Translations under genes and position numbers: made by a program
From: Rhytidiadelphus loreus
Lineage: Eukaryota > Streptophyta > Bryopsida > Hypnales > Hylocomiaceae
Reading direction: 5' to 3'
Assembly (NCBI GenBank): GCA_947034895.1
Contig: OX344762.1
Coordinates: 38,544,760-38,608,759, forward strand
DNA: 64,000 bases
The notes under the pieces: model-generated
What the model was told of the DNA's origin: nothing
The model's input: the letters and a program-made list of their open reading frames with translations, nothing else
Database searches by the model: none
Shown here: positions 35,686 through 46,738 of the stretch, one piece after another
Numbering within the stretch: position 1 is the first letter of the stretch
Layout: each line of letters opens with the position of its first letter

Positions 35686-38515
35686 TACTCGTGCAATTTA
35701 TGGATGGGAATTCAGTGAAATTGCAATGCTTTTAGCATGGGCACTTGGAGAATTGGATCAAAATCTTCACCTAGCGCTGATTTAGATCAAACTCTACACA
35801 GCGATGACTCCTTTGCTACTAACTTTGAAGCCTGCTCAGAAGCTGCAAAGTGGGACTTGAAGAGCATTGAAGCGCGAGCTAGCACATGGAGAGACGTCTA
35901 ATTGCGAGTTTCTTTTGTAGTGATCCAGATAGTGAGCCTCGCTGTGTCGAAAGTGTGGAAACTAGTAAGCCATGCCTCAAGTGCCCACTCAGGTGGAGGC
36001 CACACTTGCGATTGTTCTTCATCATTTCCAGAAATTGCACAACATTGGAAAATATGGACACACATGATATATAGAATCAGTGTGATAAAACCAGTGCACG
36101 TCCGTCGCGTCGCCCTGTCTAATGTCTAGCTAGCTGCTGATCTAAATCACCATGGCTTGCTTGATCAAGCCGTCTAACGTAGTGACCCATGTGAATGCGA
36201 CATTTCGCTCGATTGACAGGAATTGTTGCACGAAGATGCCCTGGCCACAATGATCGACTGAGTATATACCGTTGCTAGATATAATTTGGGGAGGGAGGTT
36301 ATACTGCCTTGGATTTGCACTCATCATATGATCAATCTATCGCTATATGCATGCTGTACCCCACGCTCGGCCGGCCATGTCGCGATCACTCACTGACTAA
36401 GCCTCGAGGGCTTGTCTTAGCTAGATCACTCACTGACTATGGCTTCAATTACTAATGACTTTGCCAGCGAAGGAAACTCGACACCTCCTCCGTGGGCCCT
36501 GTCGAGAACTTTGGGCTCCACTCGGTCGAGTCGCTCGTCACCAGCTACAACGACCCATCGCCTGCAGAGAAAGAGATAAACGGAGACCTCTTCTGCATGG
36601 GAGGATACTTTGGATTGATTTATACCTCCACAGCTGCTCAATTAAATGGCAGATTTCAGGGGAATTTGCAGTCCAATTTGCAGATTTTCAGTTCACTAGT
36701 GAAACCACGATCCGAGGGAAATTACCACATGGCCTGAGGGTCTTCGACTGAAACCTCGATCAGAGCTGTACCCACTACTCCTAGTTTTGGAAATCTTTGC
36801 ACTTGGACACGACAATTCCAAAAAGAAAAACCATTTTAACAAATATGACTAGTACACGCCGTCTTTTAACGAATTAATACGACTATTGATACCAGTTCAG
36901 TGAATTGACACCAATTCAGTCACGCATTTCAGTGAACTGTTGCAGACTTTCCGTTCACGACCTCTACTGGAGACATGATCTGTGGGAAATTACCCACCAA
37001 AAGCCCCCCACATGGCCTGAGGGTTTATCCTTAACCCTCACATCTCCACAACTCCAGGTTTCGGGAGCTCGATCTGTGCACACCACCACCATTAGTACTA
37101 AAAAACAAACCCTGTAACCACTATATATGACACTTCCACGTCATTTTCCACGCACGAATATGACTATTGATACCAATTCAGTGAACTGATCGATACCCAG
37201 ACAGTGATCCGTCCAATTCAGTGCATTTGATCTTATTAATTTCGATTAGTTTAAGCGATTTGAATAAATAATCCGCCCTACGTATGGGCAAGGCAACAGT
37301 AAATGGGACAAGCCCGGGCGGGTGCATGCCCCCTGGCCTAGCTAGCTAAGCTTAGCTTGCTTGCTTCAATGCGGCAGCACTAGTGAGGAGTGCCGAGCTA
37401 TAGGAGGCGCGCGGAGCCTGGTTGATCTCGTCAAGGCCTTGCCACTGGCCCCGCCCCTCTAGCAACCAGATGGCGAACTCTTCTCCTCTCCGTCCTGGGC
37501 TTCGATCTTTTTCAATTCATGGGAACTTTCCGTCCGGCCTTCAAGGGGTACTACAGTCCTGCCGGCGTTGGGAAGCGGGAAAGAACAAGCCTGGGGAGCT
37601 CCCAGTCGACGGAATTACAGGTACGTCACTGGGGGGCAATCATTGCTGGCACCTCAGTCATCGACGCGACACCCTTGACTGGAGAAAGAATGTTGGGGAG
37701 GGAGGGGTTGGGAAGCAAAGGGGAAAGTGAGTACGGTCAGTTCAGTTGCCGGCTAGCGCAGGGGATCATGCGGGGGGGGAAAGGGCAATGATGCACGCAT
37801 TGAACCCTGAAATGAACACACTTTGGTAGCGTGTGGGGAATCCAAAATCTCCTTCAAGCCGGACACGGGCATGGGTACGTATTGCTTCTTGTCCATGTCC
37901 AAGGTTTGTGTGGTCAAGGCATATAAAAAATTTGAACAATGCTTTGACTTTACAGCCTAGAATTGGGGCTTGGCAAACTAAGCCTTACAATAGTCACTTA
38001 CTATTGAAGTGCATCCATGAGTTAGGTACGTGGAAACCAAGATTTCTTTTTTCTTGCATTGCAAAACTATTCATGCAGCCTATGGTTGATGCTAAATGTT
38101 GGAGGGAGAGTCTGACTATGGCAAATGCATGAGTTAGGCGAAGAAGAAAGATTGATTGGTTCAAACATTCCCTCAGAAAGCCACTTCTTGTCAAGCATTC
38201 ACTGGAAACCAAGCCCAAGGGGCTTGGCCTAGCGTGTAAGGGTTGAATTCTAGAAAGGAAAATGCATTGTTTTATGGGTGGAGAATGTTCTTTTGGCTTT
38301 GTATTGACTCGAAATAATTCAAGATATATTATTTGTAATCTTCATAATCATGTTTTGCTCATTTAAAAGCTTCAAAGTAAGGTGGTGGTGGGCGTTGTTG
38401 AATGCACAGAAGTGTTTTAAAATCTCTCTTTTGTACTCATTTCAATTATCAACTAGTGAGGATTTACAAGGTAATGAACTAATGATCCCGCTAATGATAC
38501 ACACTTAAATCTTCA
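35686..38515. other. intergenic region upstream of the YUCCA gene, with a GC-richer stretch at 36.4-37.8 kb
   Basis: Nearest the gene this should hold the YUCCA promoter. A CTATATATC-type TATA candidate on the minus strand lies at 36065-36073, but its distance of about 380 bp is long. From 36420 to 37800 base composition and frames are more gene-like (for example 36492-36737 plus, with GPVENFGLHSVESLVTSYND, and 37422-37791 plus), yet no family is recognized. Segments around 36719-36790 and 36990-37075 are diverged duplicates sharing CACATGGCCTGAGGGT, and TGATACCA(A/G)TTCAGTGAA recurs near 36889 and 37168. Short runs of AGCTAGCT occur near 36128 and 37338. Confidence 0.45.
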
Positions 38516-38519
38516 ATGA

Positions 38520-38790
38520 TGCTAGCATATGAGCTTAGAAATGCAAGCCTACAAACCTTGAGCCTAGGTGTAAGTAGGTACTCTACAACTATTGAAGGTG
38601 CCTATAATATATATACCTATAATATATAAGTATCCTATAACTATGAAAGGTGCTTATGACATAGGTACCTATAGCATAAATATCCTATAACCATAGAATG
38701 TGCCTATAATATAGGTACCTATAACTTAGAAGCCTAGGCTCCTAAGCTCATGAGCTCAAGGTCCTAGGCTTACATACTAGCAACCTTGTT
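38520..38790. mobile_element. miniature inverted-repeat element, family A copy 1
   Basis: The ends GATGCTAGCATATGAGC and, in reverse complement, GGTTGCTAGTATGTAAGC pair with each other. The interior is built of repeated GTGCCTATAATATAGGTACC-like blocks, the same as in the copies at 39965 and 46510. The end sequence resembles that of the 15388-16932 element, suggesting the same transposase mobilized both. No target duplication is clear. Confidence 0.6.
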
Positions 38791-39964
38791 TAAACCTTTG
38801 AAAGGAAAATGCAATCATTTTTATAGAGAACATTCTTTTTAAAGTGTGTCCTAATAAATCTAAAAAAAAAGTTGATCCTTGTTGTATAATATACCAAAAA
38901 AAATGACATTGAAATTAAGGCATAGTTCTCAAAAATCTATCAATTCTACTTTAACCTTGAAGAACTTTCTATATAACATTCAAATTTCATTTTGAGACTT
39001 CAACTAAGTTTAGCACCAATTTGTCTATCAATTTGACTAAAGTGTCATTATTGTCAAACAGATTTGTTTAGTTTTGAGTCATCCTACCCTAACAATATTA
39101 TTCATACCTTTCATAGTCATTTTGTGTCTATTGAAAAGTTCCTAAACAAGTTAATGATGGATGTTCTTGAGGTATTTCTTTAAAATTGCATATTTAAGTA
39201 AATGTATGCAAATAGAAACAAGATTAATTTTAGAATATAGTTTTTTTTACTTGTAAACAAATTTTTCAAATTATAATTTATTTTTAAAGGAATTGAATTT
39301 CAAAGAATTTTTTGTAATTTTTGTGAATTCTCAAAGTCAGAAAATTAGAAATTAAAACCTATCTTGTACCAAGTATAAAGTTAAAGACATTCTACAATGA
39401 TATTGGTAATACTTCCAAAAATTTCAAAAGGATAGAATTGAGGAGCAAATGGGTTTACATATTTCTCCCTTATCAGCCATTAAATGTTGATGATTTCTTG
39501 TATTTGTGTAATATATTTATTTATAATTATAAATATATATATAATAAAATCATTAATCATTAATTAAAGATTTTTTTCTTGATTAAAAAACTTCATTATT
39601 TAAGGAAATTTTTAGCATTTTGAATATATTTAATAAGATATTATAGGATTAATACTCTATTATGTTGATTACTTCATAGTTCTAACATACCAAAATTCAA
39701 GTCTTAAGGGACCATTGTTGGTAAAAATCATTAAACTTTGTGAGGACTAACATAGGGTGCCATTTAATGTTGCAAGATAAAAATTGTATGTTCTTAAGAA
39801 ATAATATAGGGTCCTTTTATTTTTTAAATGGAAATAATTAGTATAGAGCGCCTTATAATTGTGAATATTAGATAAAAATTAGAAGTAATTAAGGTGGAAT
39901 AATTTTGTACACTAAATTTTTTGTTAGTAGACCCAATTTTATTTTTATGAGAAATCATATGAGC
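38791..39964. other. intergenic, no supported gene
   Basis: Very AT-rich spacer between two family A elements, with runs such as ATATTTATTTATAATTATAA near 39510. No frame longer than about 50 codons has any family support. Nothing else was recognized. Confidence 0.4.
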
Positions 39965-40198
39965 AACGGTGCTAGTATGTGGGCATGAAAATGTGAGCAT
40001 GTGAGCTTTGAGCATATCTATAAGTAGATATACTACAATCATTGAAGGTACTTATAATGTAAACACCTACAACATAGGTACCTATATCATAGTTACACCA
40101 TAATTATAGAAGGTTTCTATAATATAGACACTTATAACATAGGTGTATATTCTTCTAGACTCATGTGCTCATGCTCCTAGGCTCACATAATAGCAACT
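39965..40198. mobile_element. miniature inverted-repeat element, family A copy 2
   Basis: The left end GGTGCTAGTATGTGGGC and the right end, read in reverse complement as AGTTGCTATTATGTGAGC, match each other and the family. The interior contains GAAGGTACTTATAATGTAA, CATAGGTACCTATATCATAG and AGAAGGTTTCTATAATATAG, as in the other copies. It has no coding capacity. Confidence 0.6.
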
Positions 40199-41889
40199 GT
40201 CTCCTAGTGTCTCCCATATGTTTAGGATGTTAGAGGTGCATGGTTGAATGTAAATGGTGCTTGAAATGGTGTTATATACACATTGTGCATAGTAATCTTG
40301 ACAATTTATATAAATGCCAAATTTTTTTTCATTGTGAATGTCAACAATGAAGTGTAGACTTGATATAGACCATACGTTTTACTCTTCTAATTGCAATAAG
40401 CACAGAAATTGTCAATTTTATAAATTTGAATAATATCCTTACTTTAAACACCCTTTAAATTTAAGTAGTTATGAAATTTTATAAGAAGTGTCCCCTTAAA
40501 ATTTAAGTACAAAAGATGTAGTGAATGTATTATTCAATTTGTGAAGTTAAATCACTCTAGATTGATTTGACAAAAGTCTACATGGATTTTTCTAAGTTTG
40601 ACTAAATAAATAGTTACTCACACCAATGGAATTTCAAGACCACACAGTGTGCAAACACCAATGTGAACAATGTTGTTTACAAAAGAATACTATAAAAAGT
40701 CTACCATATTATTAGATGGGATTTTACTGCAATAGAGGGTTGTGAGTTCTCCTGCGTTCCCAAACATTGTGAACTCTACTCTTGTAGGATGCTAATGTGG
40801 TCGAGAGTCAACCACATCAGCAAATATTAAAAAATTATTATTTTTATTTATTTTTAATTTTAAATTCATTTTTTTATTTTTATTTTTCAAACAACATAGA
40901 TTGGTTCCTAGCAACAAGAACCAGCTTGAAACGGCCTTCCTGAAGGGATGAATCTTATCTAATGATGGGTGCTCCAAAACGGCACGGAACATTATCAAGT
41001 GTGTCGTGGACGTAGATATTAGTGAGCAAATTTTTGTTTCTTGGTACTCGACCTAGACTTTGGATTAGAGTTGGGTTTAAGAAGAGAATGCAATTTCTAA
41101 GTTGGAGTTATTTGAAAAATAAGCTTATGTGTCCAAAGGACAATTTTGATATATATTTGACAACTTTCAATGTAAATTTGGTATGTTGCTATTTTGGCCT
41201 TCAACTTCTAAGGTTTGGAATTGAATGTCAAAAGAAGGCTAGTAAACTTTTTCTATGACTTTTTATTTTTAGGAGACATGTGATTAGCATTAATACTTTC
41301 AAATGGTTTAGTTGAAGAGATAGGTTTAAAATAAATAGAAGAGTAAATACAATTGCATGCATCAATTGGTGGTACGATTGTTTGAATTGAGACGACAATT
41401 ACATGCGTTTCACATCAATTATCTAGCATATAAAGTAAATGCACCTAATTGTGTCCAAATAAGCAATAATTGAGCATGGTTCCTATTATCAAACTACCTT
41501 GTTTGTTGCATCTTGTTGAAGGTGAAATGATATTCTAATTTTTTTATGCATTTTAAATATTCATTATGAATAAACTATAAATTTTTAAAGTAATGAAAAA
41601 CTTTGTACCTAAATTCCATCCTAAATTTTCATTAATAAAGGTTGTACATTGAAGTCTACACTTTGTAAAGATAATTTAGGTTAGTTTTAGAAAGGGGTCA
41701 CCCTTAGGCACTTAGGTGCAATTTGCTTAGGCAATTTTGGTTACAAATATTGAAGTTTGGATTCTAGCCATAATTAATCAATTCAAGGGTTGTTGCAAGA
41801 GGGTATATTTAAAGCATATCTATAGGATTAAATTCTAACAATGACCTTCAAGTTAAAGCTAATTTAGCCAACATATTGTGATATATATT

Positions 41890-42185
41890 TTTTTGTATTG
41901 ACAAATATAGGGTGCACTAGATGTGAGACAAATAGAAACAACCTTGTTATAGAAATTTCAGATCACACACTTAAAACTATGAAATGAAACTACAATGAAT
42001 AAAATCATGAAATGAAGAAGCTATAAAATAAAAGCCACAACTAAAGCCATAAAATGAAGGGATGTGAGTGCATCTACAAAATGCTTCAAATAAGATGAGT
42101 ACCCTCACACCCACAATTTTGTTATTTTAATAAAAACAAATTAGACCTTTGAGAATTAAGAGCTATTTAGTTCACACGTACAAAT
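41890..42185 (+). repeat. dispersed repeat family D, copy 1
   Basis: Starts near TATTGACAAATATAGGGTGC and carries repeated ATGAAATGAAG and CATAAAATGAAG blocks. The reverse complement of 45000-45365 shows the same opening (TATTGACAATTATAGGGTGC) and equivalent blocks (TGACTTCATTTCAT). These are diverged, inversely oriented copies about 3 kb apart. They could be two insertions or the long ends of one element covering 41890-45365. Confidence 0.55.
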
Positions 42186-42802
42186 TAATTTATAATTTGT
42201 TTTGCTTATTCAAATAATTTGCATGTCCCTTCACCTACAATTGCATTTTTATTTATTTATTTTATATTTCAATAAAATTAGGACTTCTACTCTTCATGCT
42301 TATTAGTGATGCCCATCAAAGATTGAAATTTTTTGGGGCCCACCTTCTATAATTATAGATGGCAAAAATTCCAAAATGTAACTATTATACAGATGTAGAA
42401 CCCCCAAAGAGTAGTCACCAAAATTGGCCTTGGAAAATGGCATGAACCTCCTATCGTCAATGCACTTCTATACATGCGTCCTCATCATCAAGAAAATGTA
42501 AGCCATTAAAGTTTACAATGATCAAAACCAGGTGTTTGATTCTAGCCAAACATTACATTGGATCAAAATACAAGCCATAATCAAATGACAAGAGCAAAGA
42601 AGCACCAATTTAAACACCAACAAACAGGAAGGAAGAATTGAAATAGAAGGCAATGAAGATGGAATCCATACTAGAATTGGAGGGTGTGGGTGCTTTATTC
42701 CCACCCTTAGAATACAACGTATACAACCGGGTTGTTAGTTAACTTGTTGTAATAAACTTCTAGTGGGTGTCTAACAACATATAATCCAGTTACGCCTTCC
42801 AA

Positions 42803-42895
42803 GCAATGGATCTTTTGTTGTTTGTTCCTACTTACTTTCCTAATAGCAATGGATCTTTTGTTGTTTGTTCCTACTTACTTTCCTAATAGCAATGG
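42803..42895. repeat. perfect 43-bp tandem duplication
   Basis: The 43-base unit beginning GCAATGGATCTTTTG occurs at 42803-42845 and again at 42846-42888 without a single difference, followed by seven bases of a third copy (GCAATGG). The lack of differences suggests a recent event. It lies in noncoding sequence. Confidence 0.9.
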
Positions 42896-42899
42896 CTAA

Positions 42900-44218
42900 C
42901 CAAATCAAACCACATTAGTACATAAGACCAAGTTTTGGCTACGACAACCAAAACTCAAGACCAATGGGGTTAGTCAAGCAGAAAAGTTAAGTAGCCTAAG
43001 TTGTAGGGATAATTTTATCCTTTCCAAAATGATGAAGAAGTTGAAATTTGACCTAAGTATCCAAAAGATATTTGTGGATGAAGTTTAACACTAAAACTAC
43101 CTTTTAAAACTTTATCTTGTTTTCTAGAATTCCCCGTAGAATTTTGACTATCGAAATTGGATTTTGATTTTTGAGTTATTTTAAGTTTTTTATCTTCTAT
43201 CTAAGTTCTGATTTTGACTTTATTTAGTCAACTCTAGTTGACTTTCATCCAAATCTATTCTATTTTGTTGAAAACTTCATTCTACTCTAAGTCTTTTAAT
43301 TTTTATCCAATTTTAAAGATAAAATTAGTTTTAGAATCCAGAGAATATTTTCTTCAAGATTCTATCCCTAACTTGTTCCTTGTGAATATTTTTAACCTAC
43401 TTGGTAAATTCTTCATTGTTTCTTACTATTTGGATGAATTGAAGTTTTACTTCTACTTCTATGGTTAATTGATTTTATCTTTTTAGGCTTTACTTCTACT
43501 TTCTTAAGAGGTAAAAACTTCTTAGTTTTGACCTTCTTTGGTAAATTTTATTTATGGATGAATTTTGACCGTTGACTATTTCATCAAAATTCTTCCGTAA
43601 TTTTTTTTTAATGTGGAAATTCAAAATTATTTCTATATTAATCCTTTGATACCTATCTTGACTCTAGATTCTAATATTCTTTAAAGATTCTTCAAAAGAT
43701 TCTTTTTAGTAACTTTCTATTTTTTCACCTACTTTTACGACTATTTTTCATCTAAAGTAATTTTGGATAAATTCTAACTATTTTGATAGTTGAGTGATAT
43801 TTGATGGCTATGGTAATTTTCTAATTATTTCTAAGTCTAATTTAGCTTTTCCAAGATCGTATGAATTAATCCTAAGTCTAACTTCCAATGCTAATGTAAA
43901 CCCCTTTTTTATGGAAATTTAAGAAGTTTTGGGCAAGAGTTCAATAACTAATCTCGACTTCCATGTTAAAAATTCCATCGGTGTTGATTGTAATTCACGT
44001 GTTGTCCTGCACTCCTTCCATCTCCAAATCTTGGGGATTTGTATGTTGTATTTTTTCACGTCTATGCCAATTGGAATATGCTAAATCCTTTTTCCACATC
44101 TTTTCTAACCAATGTACTACAAGATCCTATGGTTACTTGTATCCAAAAATATTTTTTTTCTAAAAGTTGGTACTTGTACTAGAAATGGTAGTTTTGAAGT
44201 GTTTTTGGTGGAAACATA
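42900..44218. other. intergenic, no supported gene
   Basis: AT-rich. TTTTGACT- and TTCTATCTAAG-like words recur on the plus strand at about 43140-43800, giving the impression of a short degenerate repeat. The frames at 43238-43468 and 43963-44163 are hydrophobic, low in complexity and without family resemblance. Confidence 0.4.
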
Positions 44219-44631
44219 GAGTAGAACCATCCATCACCAACCACAATGCCATCAACAATCAATAGAGTGTTTAAATTCAAGAGATGATGGGATTAGTTTC
44301 CAAACATGAATTCTTGATTTCCAACCATCAATTCCTCCATTCTTTTCATGACACATTGCTTGATTTGGAGTGCCAAAGTGAATAAGAAGTAATCTCCTAA
44401 ATGAGTAGTTTTGGAATAGTTTATACATTGAACATGGGTCCAAACCAACTTTTGCCTTCCAAAATTCATAGGAAATTCAGTTCAAGCAAAAAAATTATCA
44501 AATTTTAGCAATCCCCCTCATTTCTATCTCTACACTTGTGGAAATATTTCCTTCACTTTACTATACTCCACATCAAGTCTCTAGTTGTTTATTTAGTCGG
44601 TTATGGGTGGTTTTACTATAGTCAAGGAACT
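44219..44631. mobile_element. miniature inverted-repeat element, family B copy 2
   Basis: The left end AGTAGAACCATCCATCACC is matched by the reverse complement of the right end, TATAGTAAAACCACCCATA. The interior parallels 17453-17870, with AAAATTCATAG, CAAGCAAAAAAATT and CATTTCTATCTCTAC at corresponding places. It is noncoding. Confidence 0.6.
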
Positions 44632-44640
44632 TAAGGGGTT

Positions 44641-44674
44641 AACTAGTTGCTAAAGAGACATTTTTCTTCTAGTG
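44641..44674. mobile_element. possible truncated CACTA element end
   Basis: ACTAGTTGCTAAAGAG is followed by TTTTTCTTCTAGTG. The last 13 bases equal the right terminus of the CACTA element at 59019-59959, and ACTAGTTGC equals its subterminal motif. No partner end with the full CACTAGAAGAAAA was found upstream, so this is probably a deletion remnant. Confidence 0.45.
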
Positions 44675-44999
44675 AACTTAGAAATCACTTTGAATATCTA
44701 ATATTATACAACCTAATTACCAAATTAATCCTAAAGCTGCCACCATAGTCAAGTTGCAAGTGCTACTAAGAATATGGTGGTTGGATTTGACTTGTAATGC
44801 ACAACATTGAATTTGGAGTGTATTTTTGCCATAGTCAAGTTTGAAGATTGTAGGCAAGCAATGAATAGGTTTCCCATAGGCAAGGGTTTAGGGTTTTAAA
44901 ATGACATATATTCACATATATGATTAATTAGTGATGATTTAGTGAATTTTAAATCCTAATAAATAAAATAATACAATACAAATTTATAAATATAAATAA

Positions 45000-45365
45000 A
45001 TTTTGGCAACGAGCTCTTCAACTCTCAAAGGTCAAAAATATTTTCTATTAGATTTTAATATTTTCATTAAAATATAGACATTGTGGGTGATAAGGGTGAA
45101 GGAAGACATGATCTATATATATGAAGCAATAGTCATAGATGTACTTATTTGACTTCATTTCATGGCTATTGTCTTGATTCCATGGCTATATCATGACTTC
45201 ATTTCATAATTTTAGTCATTTGACCTCATAACTCCATGATTCCATGCCCATGTCATGGCTTCATTTAATTGTTTTAGCCATTTGGCCTCATGATTCCAAT
45301 CATGGTCAAGTTATGTATAATTGATTCTTCACACCTAGTGCACCCTATAATTGTCAATACAAAAA
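45000..45365 (-). repeat. dispersed repeat family D, copy 2 (inverted)
   Basis: Reverse-complement partner of 41890-42185. On the plus strand it shows four or five imperfect copies of a TCATGGCTTCATTTCAT-like unit (around 45150-45290) before CACCTAGTGCACCCTATAATTGTCAATAC. The internal short repeats explain length differences between the two copies. Confidence 0.55.
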
Positions 45366-46509
45366 TATAATATACGGAGTATCACCAAGTGGCTAAACTA
45401 TGTCTGATCTAAAAATCATCCTCTAATAAACTAGGGCTTTGACACTCTCAATGCTACCAATGATGCCCAATTGAAGATTTAAATTTATAATTTAAAATTT
45501 TATGGTTTGAAAAATATTGTACAATGTTATAAATGTTCAACATTTTCCTATAAAAACTAAGGCTTTGTTCTCTCTATGCTACCCATGATGCTCAATTGAA
45601 GATTTAAATATATAGTTTAAAATTTCATGGTGTGAAAATTATTGTTTATGATAATGTTACAAATATTCAAAAAACTTTTGTGAAAATAATGAATATTCAA
45701 TCTATAATAATTTTTGGAAAGAAATACTTCTACATCCTAGACCCCTAAAAAACACTAAAAAAAATAAATTAAAATTTGACATTTTCAATGCAAAGAGTAA
45801 AATTTCTAAACATTTGGTATTTTGAATATCCAACCATAGGATCTTCTATAAAAATATATAGATGACTTGTATGAAAATGTGCAAAAGACATCCATAAAGT
45901 TTGATTGGGCAGATTGCAAGATATTTAACCCCTACAAGCCTGAGCAACCATATATGGTTGCTTAAAAATTTCAAGCTTGTTTTAGTGTAGGCAATTAAAT
46001 TCCTTTGACCAATTACAAAAAATTTATGGGTAGTTTTGAAGGTTAACTATTGAAAGTTTTTATTTTTTGATGAAAAATGTAAATATTTGATTTTTGAGAG
46101 GTCCTCAAAGGTTTATATGTACCATTAGTAGAAGAGTAAAGCTTGCCAATTTTAGTCGATTTCTTAATTTTGAGCAAAGTTTGCCAATTTCACTTGATTT
46201 GAGATCTAAGAAATTGAACTTATTCATTTACTTTGAAAATAGTCCCAATGTAAAGTGTAAAGTGTTTTCATGATTTTCACCACTGAAAATTTAAACTTGC
46301 AAGTGTTGATAATTTGGAGTTATTTGCAATTTCTACTTATAAAAAAAATTGCATTTGAACAATTGCAGGCGGATTGTATATTGAGTTTGATAGCTTTTTA
46401 TGTGAAATTAAGTTTTCTAAAAGGGCTTTTAGTGTACTAACTTTATTTGTACTTGTTCATGTTACCTCCCATCCCAAAAAACTTTTATATGCAAATTTCT
46501 GAATCATTG
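45366..46509. other. intergenic, no supported gene
   Basis: AT-rich. A segment near 45420-45520 (GGGCTTTGACACTCTCAATGCTACC... TTTAAAATTTTATGGTTTGAAAA) recurs in diverged form at about 45555-45640, a tandem duplication of roughly 120-130 bp. Nothing coding was recognized. Confidence 0.4.
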
Positions 46510-46738
46510 TAGGAAAGGGCAGCATACTAAACCATGTGAACCTTGAGCATAATTATGTGTAAGTAGATATCCTACAACCATTGAAGGTGCTTATAATATA
46601 AATACTTATAATATAGGTATCTATAACAAAACTACACTATAATGATGGAAGGTTTCTTTAACATAGGCACCTATAACAGAGGTATATTAATAGTCTTCTA
46701 AACTTATGCGCTCACGCTTGTAGGCTCAAGCATAATAA
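46510..46738. mobile_element. miniature inverted-repeat element, family A copy 3
   Basis: The interior matches the other family A copies: AAGTAGATATCCTACAACCA, GAAGGTGCTTATAATATAA, GGAAGGTTTCTTTAACATAG and CACCTATAACAGAGGTATA. The ends are eroded; the right end reads GCTCAAGCATAATAACAA. This is the most diverged of the three copies. Confidence 0.5.
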
